Shown: one piece after another, positions 16,864 to 25,655 of the stretch
Numbering within the stretch: position 1 is the stretch's first letter
Layout of the letters: the number at the start of each line of letters is the position of its first letter
Assembly (NCBI GenBank): GCA_002309615.1
Contig: DBXT01000018.1
Location: 15,169 to 54,296, forward strand
Length of the DNA: 39,128 nt
Reading direction: 5' to 3'
DNA from: Bacteroidales bacterium UBA1205
GTDB taxonomy: Bacteria; Bacteroidota; Bacteroidia; Bacteroidales; WCHB1-69
Notes under the pieces: model-generated
What the model was told of the DNA's origin: nothing
Seen by the model: the letters and a program-made list of their open reading frames with translations, nothing else
The model's database searches: none
Position numbers and translations under genes: made by a program

Positions 16864-17460
16864 ATGAAAAAATATGCTTTTATCCTCGCAGCAATTGCAA
16901 CAGTAGTGATGTTCGCATCATGTGACCCTAACAACAACAATAACAAACCAGATCCTGACGATCCGGATAAACCATCTGAAATAGACGAACAAGGCGGCAC
17001 CATGACTTATGACGGCACCACTTACGAACTCACAACAGCCTGCCAATACAATCACGGCAAAACATACCAAGGTAGTGACATCCCAAGAAATTACATTACT
17101 TTGAGTTTGTACAAAGAAGTAATTATTGAACATGACGGCAGCAAATATTATGACACTTTGCACTATATCAACATAGGTGCATTCTGCAATGATGACGCTT
17201 TAAGTGAAGGTACTTACACTTTCGAAACCACAGCAGGTCATCAAACATGGCTCAACTCTCATGCTTTGGTATGGTACGAATTCAACAATGTAGGGGAAGT
17301 ATTCCAAAAAAGCAGTGTGTTTAGCGGCAATGTTACCATTAAAAAATCGGGTAACAATTACACCATAGACGTAGATTGGGTAGATGACGCTAACAAAACT
17401 TTGAAAGCACACTATGTAGGCGCAGTTCCCTCAGGAGAATTTAAATTTTTAGAAAGATAA
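16864..17460 (+). CDS. Hypothetical lipoprotein
   Basis: The protein has 198 residues, with a signal peptide and lipobox FASC (lipid Cys about 20) followed by a low-complexity Asn/Asp/Pro linker (DPNNNNNKPDPDDPDKP, about 21-37). Such linkers are common in surface-exposed Bacteroidota lipoproteins. The mature part is a beta-rich domain with GTYTFET and GNVTIKKSGNNYTIDVDW, a pattern seen in beta-sandwich lipoproteins of unknown function. It is a single gene with its own promoter and terminator. Function unknown. Confidence 0.8.
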   Translation: MKKYAFILAAIATVVMFASCDPNNNNNKPDPDDPDKPSEIDEQGGTMTYDGTTYELTTACQYNHGKTYQGSDIPRNYITLSLYKEVIIEHDGSKYYDTLHYINIGAFCNDDALSEGTYTFETTAGHQTWLNSHALVWYEFNNVGEVFQKSSVFSGNVTIKKSGNNYTIDVDWVDDANKTLKAHYVGAVPSGEFKFLER

Positions 17461-17473
17461 ATATTTTAAACAT

Positions 17474-17505
17474 AAAAAAAAGCGGACTAAAGTCCGCTTT
17501 TTTTT
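17474..17505 (+). terminator. Bidirectional terminator between lipoprotein and MATE genes
   Basis: The stem AGCGGACT (17481-17488) / AGTCCGCT (17491-17498) with a 2-nt nominal loop is flanked by A7 and T7. It lies between convergent genes and can serve both. Confidence 0.9.
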
Positions 17506-17519
17506 ACTCATTCGTGCCA

Positions 17520-18851
17520 TCATATTTTCTTTCGCTGCCAATTTACATATTTGAGATAACAATACGACATCACCCCTATAAATATATTATACACCCATTC
17601 TGCCATCCACACAAAATGTATGGCTAAATAAGAAGATACTATCACCGTGAATGCCATATATACAGAAGTGGCCAAAATATCCATCACCAAAGCGGATATG
17701 GTATTCCCCGTTCCGGAAATGGATTCAAACAATATGATGCTGACGGAACTGATAATGGTGGCAACACATATTATATATACGGTAGGAATAGCGGATGATG
17801 CCAAGAAAGCGTCATCGGTGTAAATGCTACATACTTGCATAGGCAGCAAAAAGGTCAGTATCACAAACGGAACCGTGCATACCAAACAATTTCCTATCAC
17901 CTTCCATAACAAAGCGTGCACTTGATGTGCACGACCCTCTCCTATAATTCTACTAATCAACGTATTGGCTGTAACAGCAAAGGCAAACACAGGCATTAAC
18001 AATATCATATACACACTTCTGACCAATGATGAAATGCCTATGGCTTGTTCTCCCATTTTTTCTATCAACACAAAAAACACGAACCATGTTCCGAATGAAA
18101 GCAAATGCTGTATCATAACCGGAAAGGCTACTTTCAATATGTTCCACCACAATGAAATTTGTATAGGATGATATTTAAACAATTCATATTCTTTAGGTAT
18201 TTTACAATAGGTATATATCCAAAAGAACACAAAAGCTACCGCTTCCGCCGACAGCGAAGCGATAGCGGCACCTTTCACTCCTAACTGCGGAAATCCCCAA
18301 TGTCCGAATATTAATATATAATCCAACAAAATGTTTGTAATAGCCATCAATATGGTAGAATAGGTAATACTACGGGTTTGGGATATTCCTACATACAAAG
18401 AGCGAAACAGATAATTTACCACTACAAGCATTATCCCGAATTGTCGAATGCTGATATAATCTTTAGCCCCTGCCAATATATCTTGAGAAGCGATTATCTT
18501 GGTAAGCGATTGATTGCTAAACAAAAACAGCAACCCGAACAGCAATATCCCCAGCAGGAGCACAAACACCAATCCGTGAGTGAATACATCACCTATCTGT
18601 GCCCAATTTCTTTCTCCGTAACGACGAGCAACAAATATTTGTACCCCTATAGCAAAACCCATAGCCAAGGTGGTAAAAACATAATAATACATACCCGCCA
18701 TCATGGAAGCTCCCAATTCCGCCATGCCGATATGCCCCAAAAAAGCGGTATCGGTAAAAATAATGATAGTTTGTGCTAAATTTCCTATCATTATCGGCAA
18801 GGCTATCTTCCAAATTTCTTTATTGGAGATGTTGAGTTTTATATTATTCAT
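17520..18851 (-). CDS. MATE family efflux transporter
   Basis: The protein has 443 residues and twelve predicted membrane spans in two six-span halves. The N-terminus has WKIALPIMIGNLAQTIIIFTD followed by TAFLGHIG, and GVQIFVARRYGE lies in the first half, the usual MATE signature positions. The second half begins near KVAFPVMIQHLLSFGTWF. It is an inner-membrane antiporter exporting cationic or hydrophobic compounds with H+ or Na+ as counter-ion; substrate and ion cannot be assigned. It reads leftward, 100 bp after the SUMF1 genes, separated from them by a terminator, so it likely has its own promoter, which I could not identify. Confidence 0.93.
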   Translation of the reverse strand: MNNIKLNISNKEIWKIALPIMIGNLAQTIIIFTDTAFLGHIGMAELGASMMAGMYYYVFTTLAMGFAIGVQIFVARRYGERNWAQIGDVFTHGLVFVLLLGILLFGLLFLFSNQSLTKIIASQDILAGAKDYISIRQFGIMLVVVNYLFRSLYVGISQTRSITYSTILMAITNILLDYILIFGHWGFPQLGVKGAAIASLSAEAVAFVFFWIYTYCKIPKEYELFKYHPIQISLWWNILKVAFPVMIQHLLSFGTWFVFFVLIEKMGEQAIGISSLVRSVYMILLMPVFAFAVTANTLISRIIGEGRAHQVHALLWKVIGNCLVCTVPFVILTFLLPMQVCSIYTDDAFLASSAIPTVYIICVATIISSVSIILFESISGTGNTISALVMDILATSVYMAFTVIVSSYLAIHFVWMAEWVYNIFIGVMSYCYLKYVNWQRKKI

Positions 18852-18882
18852 TTCTTAACATTTTCCTACACAACATGAATAC

Positions 18883-18918
18883 AAAAAAAATGCGAAACCA
18901 AGGTTTTGCATTTTTTTT
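18883..18918 (-). terminator. Terminator after the SUMF1 genes
   Basis: The stem ATGCGAAACC (18890-18899) / GGTTTTGCAT (18902-18911), one G-U pair, is flanked by A8 and T8. It lies 34 bp after the stop of the downstream SUMF1 gene on the minus strand. Confidence 0.85.
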
Positions 18919-18951
18919 GAACATACTAACAACAAGTATGTCGGATAAAAT

Positions 18952-19776
18952 TTATTGCACCATCACCAAACGCAAACCGACTATACTGCTACGTTTGGTT
19001 CCATCTGCCTGACCGCGAGCCGATACACGACAGCCGGAGGGCTGGGAATTCCAACATCCTCCCCGTATGGAACGGGAATATTTATTCCATCCGTTTGCTT
19101 TTTCGGGCCCCTGTGGATCCACACTCGGACTACTTTCATAATAAGTTGAGGAATAATAGTCACTGCACCATTCGTATATGTTACCGCTCATATCATACAA
19201 ATTCAATTCATTGGGGCTTTTGCCGCCGACTTTTTCCGCTCCTTTAAAACCAGCATGCCATGCTACAGAGTAGATGTCATTACTACCGGCATATATATAG
19301 CCTTTTGATTTATTGCCGCCGCGAGCAGCATACTCCCATTCCGCCTCGGTAGGCATACGGAATGTTTTACCGGTAAGCTCATTCAATTGGGCTATAAAGG
19401 TTTGACATTCAGTCCAACTGACATAATAGACAGGATAATCATCACCTAAGCCATTATCGCTTGACCACTGGTCTCCGCTTTCTTCACCCATCACAGCTTT
19501 CCATAATTTTTGTGTTACAGGATATCTACCTATATAAAAATCTTTACTGATAGTTACTTCATGGGTGGGAATTTCATGACTGAGCGCCCCTGAAGATACG
19601 CTATCCACTTGTGATTCCGGTGTGCCCATGGTAAACGTACCATGCTCCACTTTCACCATTTCAAAACTTACTCCGTTGACCGTAATATCTTCCGACTTTT
19701 CTTTGCCGGGTTTTTCTTTACATGAAGAAAAAACTACTACGGACAAAATCAACATTAAAACATTTAACTTTTTCAT
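18952..19776 (-). CDS. SUMF1-domain lipoprotein, copy A
   Basis: The protein has 274 residues. A signal peptide with lipobox FSSC (Cys about 19) is followed by a formylglycine-generating-enzyme-like (SUMF1/FGE) domain from about 36 to the end: VNGVSFEMVKVEHGTFTMGT, RYPVTQKLWKAVMG, MPTEAEWEYAARGG, NELNLYDMSGNIYEWC, RGGCW...GCR and GLRLVM. The Cys pair that makes FGE an oxidase is not in its canonical place, so it is probably a binding or structural member. T9SS GldK is also a SUMF1 lipoprotein, but no gldLMN genes are here. It is a close paralogue of the gene at 19969-20781, and the two arose by tandem duplication. Confidence 0.88.
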   Translation of the reverse strand: MKKLNVLMLILSVVVFSSCKEKPGKEKSEDITVNGVSFEMVKVEHGTFTMGTPESQVDSVSSGALSHEIPTHEVTISKDFYIGRYPVTQKLWKAVMGEESGDQWSSDNGLGDDYPVYYVSWTECQTFIAQLNELTGKTFRMPTEAEWEYAARGGNKSKGYIYAGSNDIYSVAWHAGFKGAEKVGGKSPNELNLYDMSGNIYEWCSDYYSSTYYESSPSVDPQGPEKANGWNKYSRSIRGGCWNSQPSGCRVSARGQADGTKRSSIVGLRLVMVQ

Positions 19777-19867
19777 ATACGATTTATTATTTATTAATAT
19801 AGTCTTACAAATATTTCAAAAATCAACACAAACCACCGACACACAAATTTCTACATTTTGTTGCAAC

Positions 19868-19928
19868 GCAAAAATAGCAAAAAAAATCAGAAAAAACGCC
19901 TTACGCTACAACTATTTATTAACAAATT
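19868..19928. repeat. Direct repeat, copy 1, upstream of SUMF1 copy A
   Basis: This 61-bp segment (from GCAAAAATAGCAAAA to TTATTAACAAATT) matches 20810-20868 with only a 2-nt difference in an A-run. It marks the edge of the tandem duplication that made the two SUMF1 genes. It contains CAAAAATA (19869-19876), a minus-strand TANNTTTG element. Confidence 0.9.
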
Positions 19929-19968
19929 CATTAACTTTGGTTTGCTTATTTAATCATTAAATAGGGTT

Positions 19969-20781
19969 CTATTCATTCTCCATTACCAAACGCAGCCCTA
20001 TAATACTGCTCCTTACATTATCAGCTCTACCTCCTACGGCAGAAACACGACATCCCGATGGTTGAGAATTCCAACAACCACCTCTTACGGCGTGTGTGTT
20101 CAGACTGAAGTCGGTTTTTTGCGGATCTATATACGGGTCTTGATGGTAATCATGAGAGGCCCCGCACCATTCATAAATATTACCGCTCATATCATACAAA
20201 TCCAATTCATTAGGTTGCTTGCGACCTACTTTTTCCGCACCTTTAAAGCCACCGAACCATGCCACTTCGAAAATATCATCACTGCCGGCATAAAGATATC
20301 CTTTTGATTTATTACCGCCACGAGCGGCATACTCCCATTCCGCATCGGTAGGAAGACGAAACGTTTCTCCTGAAAGTTCATTCAGTTTGCTGATAAATGC
20401 TTGACAATCGGTCCAACTGACAAAATAGGCAGGAACGTCATCTCCCAAGCCGTAATCCACCGTCCATTGATCGCCTTCTGCAACAGGAGTGGCACCCATC
20501 ACGGCTTTCCATAATTTTTGTGTTACAGGATATCTGCCCATATAAAAATCTTTGGTAATGGTTACCGAATGAACCGGCCGCTCATGTGCTGCGGCTGACG
20601 GGTTTAGACTATCCACCTGAGAATCCGGTGTGCCCATCAAAAACTTACCATGTTCTACTTTTACCATTTCAAAACTTACTCCGTTGACCGTAATCTCTTC
20701 CACCTTGCTTTTCTTTTTCTCTTTACACGCTGACAGCACTATTACGGATATAATTATCAACAAAACACTTATCTTTTTCAT
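19969..20781 (-). CDS. SUMF1-domain lipoprotein, copy B
   Basis: The protein has 270 residues and the same layout as copy A: lipobox LSAC (Cys about 19), VNGVSFEMVKVEHGKFLMGT, RYPVTQKLWKAVMG, LPTDAEWEYAARGG, NELDLYDMSGNIYEWC, RGGCWNSQPSGCR and GLRLVM. Divergence is concentrated near the N-terminus, after LWKAVMG and in the loop after YEWC, the part of SUMF1 folds that often carries specificity. It is transcribed first on the minus strand, 192 bp upstream of copy A. A minus-strand -7 element TATTTTTG (20811-20818) lies 30 bp before its start. It is divergent from the subtilase gene. Confidence 0.88.
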   Translation of the reverse strand: MKKISVLLIIISVIVLSACKEKKKSKVEEITVNGVSFEMVKVEHGKFLMGTPDSQVDSLNPSAAAHERPVHSVTITKDFYMGRYPVTQKLWKAVMGATPVAEGDQWTVDYGLGDDVPAYFVSWTDCQAFISKLNELSGETFRLPTDAEWEYAARGGNKSKGYLYAGSDDIFEVAWFGGFKGAEKVGRKQPNELDLYDMSGNIYEWCGASHDYHQDPYIDPQKTDFSLNTHAVRGGCWNSQPSGCRVSAVGGRADNVRSSIIGLRLVMENE

Positions 20782-20809
20782 ACTCGTTCTATTTCTAATA
20801 TATTACGAT

Positions 20810-20868
20810 GCAAAAATAGCAAAAAATCAGAAAAAACGCCTTACGCTACAACTATTTATTAACAAATT
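20810..20868. repeat. Direct repeat, copy 2, upstream of SUMF1 copy B
   Basis: This 59-bp segment is nearly identical to 19868-19928. It contains the minus-strand TATTTTTG -7 element (20811-20818), so the duplicated DNA probably included the promoter. Confidence 0.9.
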
Positions 20869-20914
20869 TATCAACATATTTTTATCATCATACTTATTGT
20901 CTTCAAAAAAATGC

Positions 20915-20922
20915 TATCTTTG
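20915..20922 (+). promoter_or_regulatory. -7 element for the subtilase gene
   Basis: TATCTTTG matches TANNTTTG and lies 27 bp before the ATG at 20950. A TTG at 20897-20899 is closer than usual for a -33 box. Confidence 0.55.
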
Positions 20923-20949
20923 TAATTTAAAACTAAATATATTAAACAC

Positions 20950-22809
20950 ATGAAAATCAAAATAATACTTTGTATCATATTAGTCATGAATATCTCCGCA
21001 ACCCTATTTTCTCAATCCATACGACGTGCCGAAACCGAAGCCGGCGTTGATAGTGTTTGGCAAGGCATTAATTTACCGCAAGGTTATACCGGCAAAGATG
21101 TTATTATCGGCATTACCGATTGGGGGTTTGATTATACCCACCCTGTATTTTTTGACACCACCCTATCCCATAGTCGTATTATAGGTGTATGGGATATGTT
21201 TCGTTCTCAAGGTCCGCATCCCGAAGGTTATGATTATGGAACAGTATACACCGATACCGCAGACATACTTGCTGCCATGTGCGATACTTCCAATGTGTAT
21301 CAATACGGATATCATGGCACCCATGTAGCCTCTATAGCCGGAGGCAGTGGCGGCGGCAGCAAATATCGCGGCGTTGCCTTTGAAGCCGATTTATTATTTG
21401 CCACATTCCTTGTAAACGAGCAAGCTGTTATTGATGCCTTCAATTGGATGTACCAAATTGCACAATCACGCAACAAACGATTGGTAATCAATATAAGTTG
21501 GGGGCTTTATTATATGGACAACCTTGACGGTACAGGTCGCTTATCGCACACCATTGATTCTCTCACCGGTTTAGGTGTTGTTTTTGTCACCAGCGGCGGC
21601 AACAACGGAGATGTCAACTTCCACTTAGGACAAAACTTTACCGAAAAACAAGATACTTTACGTTCGCAAATAACTTTCTACAGCGGGAGCCACGATTCCT
21701 TGTGGGGACAATCCATTTCTATGACCAATAGCCCTAATACCTCTTTCCAATTTGCCATTCAATATCTTAACGGAGAAAATTCCGTTATCGGCACCACTCC
21801 GTTTTATGCTTCCGCCGGCAACACATACATTGACACTTTCGCCGTGTTCAACGGAGATACCATTATATACAACCTGCTCACAGAAGATGCCGATATTGAC
21901 AACCATCGTCCGCAAGCCCGCTTGCGGATAAAAAAAGGTGATTATAAAGGAAAAATATGTCTGTTAGTCACTGCTGCCAATGGAGAATTTCATGCTTGGA
22001 ATGTAGCGGAACTCACTAACGACGTCGGCAATTGGGGTAATGATTTTATTCAACCCGTAAAAGATTCATCATGGACTGCCGGTGACACGCACTACGGTCT
22101 GGGCTCTCCTGCCAATATTAATAATGTTATCACCATTGCGGCACATCGTTCTTCCATGATGGTCAACAACACCCTTACAGGAGGTGAAATAGCTTCCTTC
22201 TCCAGTTTTGGCGGCACCATAGACGGCAGAATCAAGCCGGAAATTTCCGCTCCGGGCGTATCGGTGATAGCCGCTTTATCAAGTTTTACCACCACTTTTA
22301 GCGGAACCGTTACCGCCAAAGTGAATTTTCGCAACAAACAATATGGTTTTGCCGCCCTTTCGGGCACATCCATGTCATCTCCTTTTGTTACGGGTGTGGT
22401 GGCACTTATGCTTCAAGCCAATCCCAAACTTACTCCGGCGGAAATAAAAAACATACTCATTGCTACAGCCAAACAAGACAAATTTACACAAACTTCAGGT
22501 CAGGAACGATTCGGATATGGTAAAGTAGATGCCTACCAAGCTGTAAAAAAGGCATTGGAGACCACACATATTGCCGAGAAAACCTCTCATAGCCTACAAG
22601 CATATCCCAACCCGTGCCGACAATATATCACCATCAACAACCACGACAATATTCCGTTGAGGATAAGCATTTACAATATAGAAGGAAAAATATTGAACAC
22701 CATAACAATAGACGGCAACAATAAACAAATAGACACCTCCAAGTGGGCCAAAGGCATCTATTTGCTCAAAACCGATGACGGTGATGCAGTAAGAATAGTT
22801 AAACAATAA
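20950..22809 (+). CDS. Secreted subtilisin-like (S8) serine protease with T9SS type A sorting domain
   Basis: The protein has 619 residues with a signal peptide (about 1-21). The catalytic triad is Asp57 (IGITDWGFDYTHP), His122 (YHGTHVASIAGG) and Ser474 (SGTSMSSPFVTGVVALML), with an oxyanion Asn in SGGNNGD (about 218). Between these lies an insertion of about 160 beta-rich residues (225-385) before the fold resumes at NNVITIAAH. There is no separate inhibitor-type propeptide; residues 22-45 are short. The last 75 residues (QAYPNPCRQYITI...GIYLLK...RIVKQ) are a type A T9SS sorting domain, so the enzyme should be exported across the outer membrane and anchored or released. The gene is divergent from the SUMF1 pair and 63 bp upstream of the TPR-M23 gene. 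Confidence 0.93.
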   Translation: MKIKIILCIILVMNISATLFSQSIRRAETEAGVDSVWQGINLPQGYTGKDVIIGITDWGFDYTHPVFFDTTLSHSRIIGVWDMFRSQGPHPEGYDYGTVYTDTADILAAMCDTSNVYQYGYHGTHVASIAGGSGGGSKYRGVAFEADLLFATFLVNEQAVIDAFNWMYQIAQSRNKRLVINISWGLYYMDNLDGTGRLSHTIDSLTGLGVVFVTSGGNNGDVNFHLGQNFTEKQDTLRSQITFYSGSHDSLWGQSISMTNSPNTSFQFAIQYLNGENSVIGTTPFYASAGNTYIDTFAVFNGDTIIYNLLTEDADIDNHRPQARLRIKKGDYKGKICLLVTAANGEFHAWNVAELTNDVGNWGNDFIQPVKDSSWTAGDTHYGLGSPANINNVITIAAHRSSMMVNNTLTGGEIASFSSFGGTIDGRIKPEISAPGVSVIAALSSFTTTFSGTVTAKVNFRNKQYGFAALSGTSMSSPFVTGVVALMLQANPKLTPAEIKNILIATAKQDKFTQTSGQERFGYGKVDAYQAVKKALETTHIAEKTSHSLQAYPNPCRQYITINNHDNIPLRISIYNIEGKILNTITIDGNNKQIDTSKWAKGIYLLKTDDGDAVRIVKQ

Positions 22810-22872
22810 ACTTTTTGATACCAAAAACAATATTAACATCAAAAACAAATTGTAAATATCATTTAACACTAT

Positions 22873-24636
22873 ATGAAAATAAATAGTAAACAGTACCTAT
22901 ACTTATTAATATTAACCCTTTTAATACCCTATTGCATATTTGCGGGCAATAAAGACACTTGTTTTCAAGCCTTGAAAAAGGACCAAAAAAAATTACTCAG
23001 CATTGCAAAACAATTGGACAAATACGATCAGGACAACTATTATTACACCCTGCCTTTGCACAATAGAAACTACAATTTTGATTCGTTGCAAGAATGGGAA
23101 CATTCGCTGAAAAACATCAATTACCACTGCGACAATCAATTAAGAAAGATGCAATATGATTTCAATGCCTATCCTTGCATTCCAAACATTTATTATCTTA
23201 AAGCACTTTCTCTTTTCTATGTAAAAGATTACCGGCAAGCCAAAGACACCTATGCTACACTTCTGCAAAAATATGTACAAGACACAACGTTTTTGATAGA
23301 AATAATGTGCAGATATATCAACTGTACCTATTTAATGGGTGAATATGAGCAAGCGTCATTGATGTTGGACACGCTCACCTGTCAATACGACAGTTCGTTG
23401 TTGATGAACAATTTACCTTATTTATTTACCGCTACCGATTTATATTTGGAATGGGAACAGTGGGACAAGGCAATTCCTGTATTACAACAATTGCTCGGCA
23501 CCCCTATTTCCTATGCTCTAAAAACCAGGGTATGGTTTATTTTGGGACAAATATACGAAAACCAAAAACAATACGATAATGCCATAGAGCATTTTAAAAT
23601 AGTATCCGGCAGAAATGTATCAAGTGTGAATATGCGCAGTTATGCTATCCTGCACCAGCATTTTTGCCAATTAGACAAAGAAAAGCACTATCAAGACAGC
23701 ATAGAACAGGAAATATACAAATTGAATCATCCCACTCCCCCCACCTTTGAACCTTCTATAGTAGAATCTTCTTCAGAACATAATAATTTTGAGAATCAAT
23801 ACCCGTACTATTTTAACGATTTGGCTTCCATGTTCTTTTTTGAAGACACCGAAGATGATTTAGACGACAGCACCTATTTGGATGATATAGAAGCCGAAGA
23901 AATGAGTGCTGCACTTTTGGATTCCATTTTTGAGAATTGGGACTCTATTTCCATACACATTCCCCGCACCGACTTCAGCACCATGAAAGACACGCTTTAT
24001 CTGCCATTGGTCGGGCCGGGCTACCAACTGCCGAAATTCAATTCACTGGTATCAAAATTCGGGTGGCGTAAACGCAGATACCACTATGGAGTGGACACCA
24101 AAAATCAAATGTATGACAGCATATACTGTGTGTTTGACGGTGTGGTAAGAATAGCCAAACGTAACCGCACCTACGGAAATTTAGTGATAGTAAGACACTA
24201 CAACGGCATGGAAACTTTTTATGCCCATTGTTCAAAATTGTTGGTCAATCCCAGCGAGGAGGTAAAAGCCGGTGATGTAATTGCTCTTGTGGGCAGCACC
24301 GGACGCAGCACCGGTCCGCACTTGCATTTTGAGACAAGATATAAAGGCACACCCATTAATCCGGAATTTATTATAGACTTTGAAAACAATAAGTTGCGTT
24401 CCGACACTTTACTCATATGCAAAGAAACATTCAGTTTGAAAAAGACTTCCGGTACCACACACACCTCTACCGGTAATACCACCGGTTCCGGCAGCAGCAC
24501 CTATTACACTGTGCGGTATGGTGACACCTTATCTTCCATAGCACAAAAATATCACACCAGTGTAAGCAATATCAAACGAATAAACGGTTTACGCTCCGAT
24601 TTTATACGAGAAGGACAAAAACTTCGTGTCAGATAA
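22873..24636 (+). CDS. TPR - M23 metallopeptidase - LysM protein
   Basis: The protein has 587 residues with a signal peptide (about 1-24). Residues 30-290 are helical with TPR-like motifs (YYLKALSLFYVKDYRQAKD, WFILGQIYENQKQYDNAIE). An acidic linker (about 320-370, EDTEDDLDDSTYLDDIEAEE) leads to an M23 (LytM) domain at about 385-510 with zinc ligands His404 and Asp408 (HYGVD) and His485 in HLHF, plus His452 in FYAH. A Ser/Thr/Gly linker precedes a C-terminal LysM (543-587). It should hydrolyse or remodel peptidoglycan in the periplasm, with LysM anchoring it to glycan and TPR recruiting partners. A second M23 gene follows after 48 bp, so the pair is likely co-transcribed. Confidence 0.9.
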   Translation: MKINSKQYLYLLILTLLIPYCIFAGNKDTCFQALKKDQKKLLSIAKQLDKYDQDNYYYTLPLHNRNYNFDSLQEWEHSLKNINYHCDNQLRKMQYDFNAYPCIPNIYYLKALSLFYVKDYRQAKDTYATLLQKYVQDTTFLIEIMCRYINCTYLMGEYEQASLMLDTLTCQYDSSLLMNNLPYLFTATDLYLEWEQWDKAIPVLQQLLGTPISYALKTRVWFILGQIYENQKQYDNAIEHFKIVSGRNVSSVNMRSYAILHQHFCQLDKEKHYQDSIEQEIYKLNHPTPPTFEPSIVESSSEHNNFENQYPYYFNDLASMFFFEDTEDDLDDSTYLDDIEAEEMSAALLDSIFENWDSISIHIPRTDFSTMKDTLYLPLVGPGYQLPKFNSLVSKFGWRKRRYHYGVDTKNQMYDSIYCVFDGVVRIAKRNRTYGNLVIVRHYNGMETFYAHCSKLLVNPSEEVKAGDVIALVGSTGRSTGPHLHFETRYKGTPINPEFIIDFENNKLRSDTLLICKETFSLKKTSGTTHTSTGNTTGSGSSTYYTVRYGDTLSSIAQKYHTSVSNIKRINGLRSDFIREGQKLRVR

Positions 24637-24684
24637 AATAAAACACACACATCATACGTTAGAGTAGGATTAAAAGAATAAAAG

Positions 24685-25626
24685 GTGAAATATAAGTTTA
24701 ATCCCAAATCGTTATCGTTTGAGAAGGCTGACAAAACCGCCGCTCAAATTTTCCGCACCGTACTTACCTATACGGCGGCAGCTTTAGCATTTGCGGTTAT
24801 AGTTATATTAATATGGACGGCATTCTTTGATTCTCCAAAAGAAAAACGCCTTAAACGGCAAATAAAAGATTACGATATTACCATCAACCAAATGGAAAAA
24901 AGAGTAGATTTGTTATCCAAAGTGGTGATAGATTTGCAGCAAAAAGACAATTCTTTGTATCGTAGCATATTGGAAGCTAACCCTTCCACCGAGCCTATCA
25001 CCATGGACGAACTCACCTCTACGGCCATGGAACACAACACATCGGATAAAGATGCGTTAACTCGTTTGCAATTAAAAGTCAATTGGCTTACCGCCGCTAC
25101 TCAACAACAATTACTATCTTACGAAGATTTATGGAAAAAAGCACAAAACAAAGAAGAAATATTCCGCCATATTCCCGCTATTTCTCCGGTAAAAAATCCT
25201 ACTGTGGTATCCGGTTTCGGCAATAGATTTCATCCTATATACAAAATTCTCCGGCGACACACCGGAATAGATTTTGTGGGCAAAAAAGGCACTCCCATAT
25301 ATGCCACCGCCGACGGCAAGGTAATCAATGGCGAAGGATTAACAGGCTATGGTATTACCGTTACCATCGACCACGGCAACGGCTATCAAACACTATATGC
25401 CCACTTATCAAAAAAGATAGTAAGACCGGGGCATAAAGTAAAACGAGGAGAAGTAATCGGCTACATGGGCAGTTCCGGACTTTCTTCCGGCACACACCTG
25501 CACTATGAAGTAATTAAAGACGGCGTAAAAGTTAATCCCATACACTATTTCTTTGCCGACCTAAGCGCAGAAGAATACAACGAAATTCTGCAACAAGCTT
25601 CCCAAGTCAATCAATCCATGTCTTAA
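24685..25626 (+). CDS. Membrane-anchored M23 family peptidase
   Basis: The protein has 313 residues, started at GTG (24685) because no nearby ATG precedes the membrane segment. A cytoplasmic start (MKYKFNPKSLSFEKADK) is followed by one membrane span (about 26-48), a coiled coil (about 50-160) and an M23 domain (172-300). Zinc ligands are His192 and Asp196 (RHTGIDF) and His273 in HLHYE, with YAH (240) as catalytic His. The layout matches LytM/EnvC-like or MepM-like cell-wall hydrolases that are widespread in Bacteroidota. It is the second of two adjacent M23 genes, which suggests coordinated cell-wall remodelling. The downstream gene is convergent. Confidence 0.92.
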   Translation: MKYKFNPKSLSFEKADKTAAQIFRTVLTYTAAALAFAVIVILIWTAFFDSPKEKRLKRQIKDYDITINQMEKRVDLLSKVVIDLQQKDNSLYRSILEANPSTEPITMDELTSTAMEHNTSDKDALTRLQLKVNWLTAATQQQLLSYEDLWKKAQNKEEIFRHIPAISPVKNPTVVSGFGNRFHPIYKILRRHTGIDFVGKKGTPIYATADGKVINGEGLTGYGITVTIDHGNGYQTLYAHLSKKIVRPGHKVKRGEVIGYMGSSGLSSGTHLHYEVIKDGVKVNPIHYFFADLSAEEYNEILQQASQVNQSMS

Positions 25627-25655
25627 AACATGTGATGACAAAAAAATAATTTCTT

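Noticed and set aside
18952..20781. SUMF1 lipoproteins as T9SS GldK/PorK
   Set aside because: GldK is normally followed by gldL, gldM and gldN; none is present, and the pair looks like a recent duplication of another SUMF1 subfamily.
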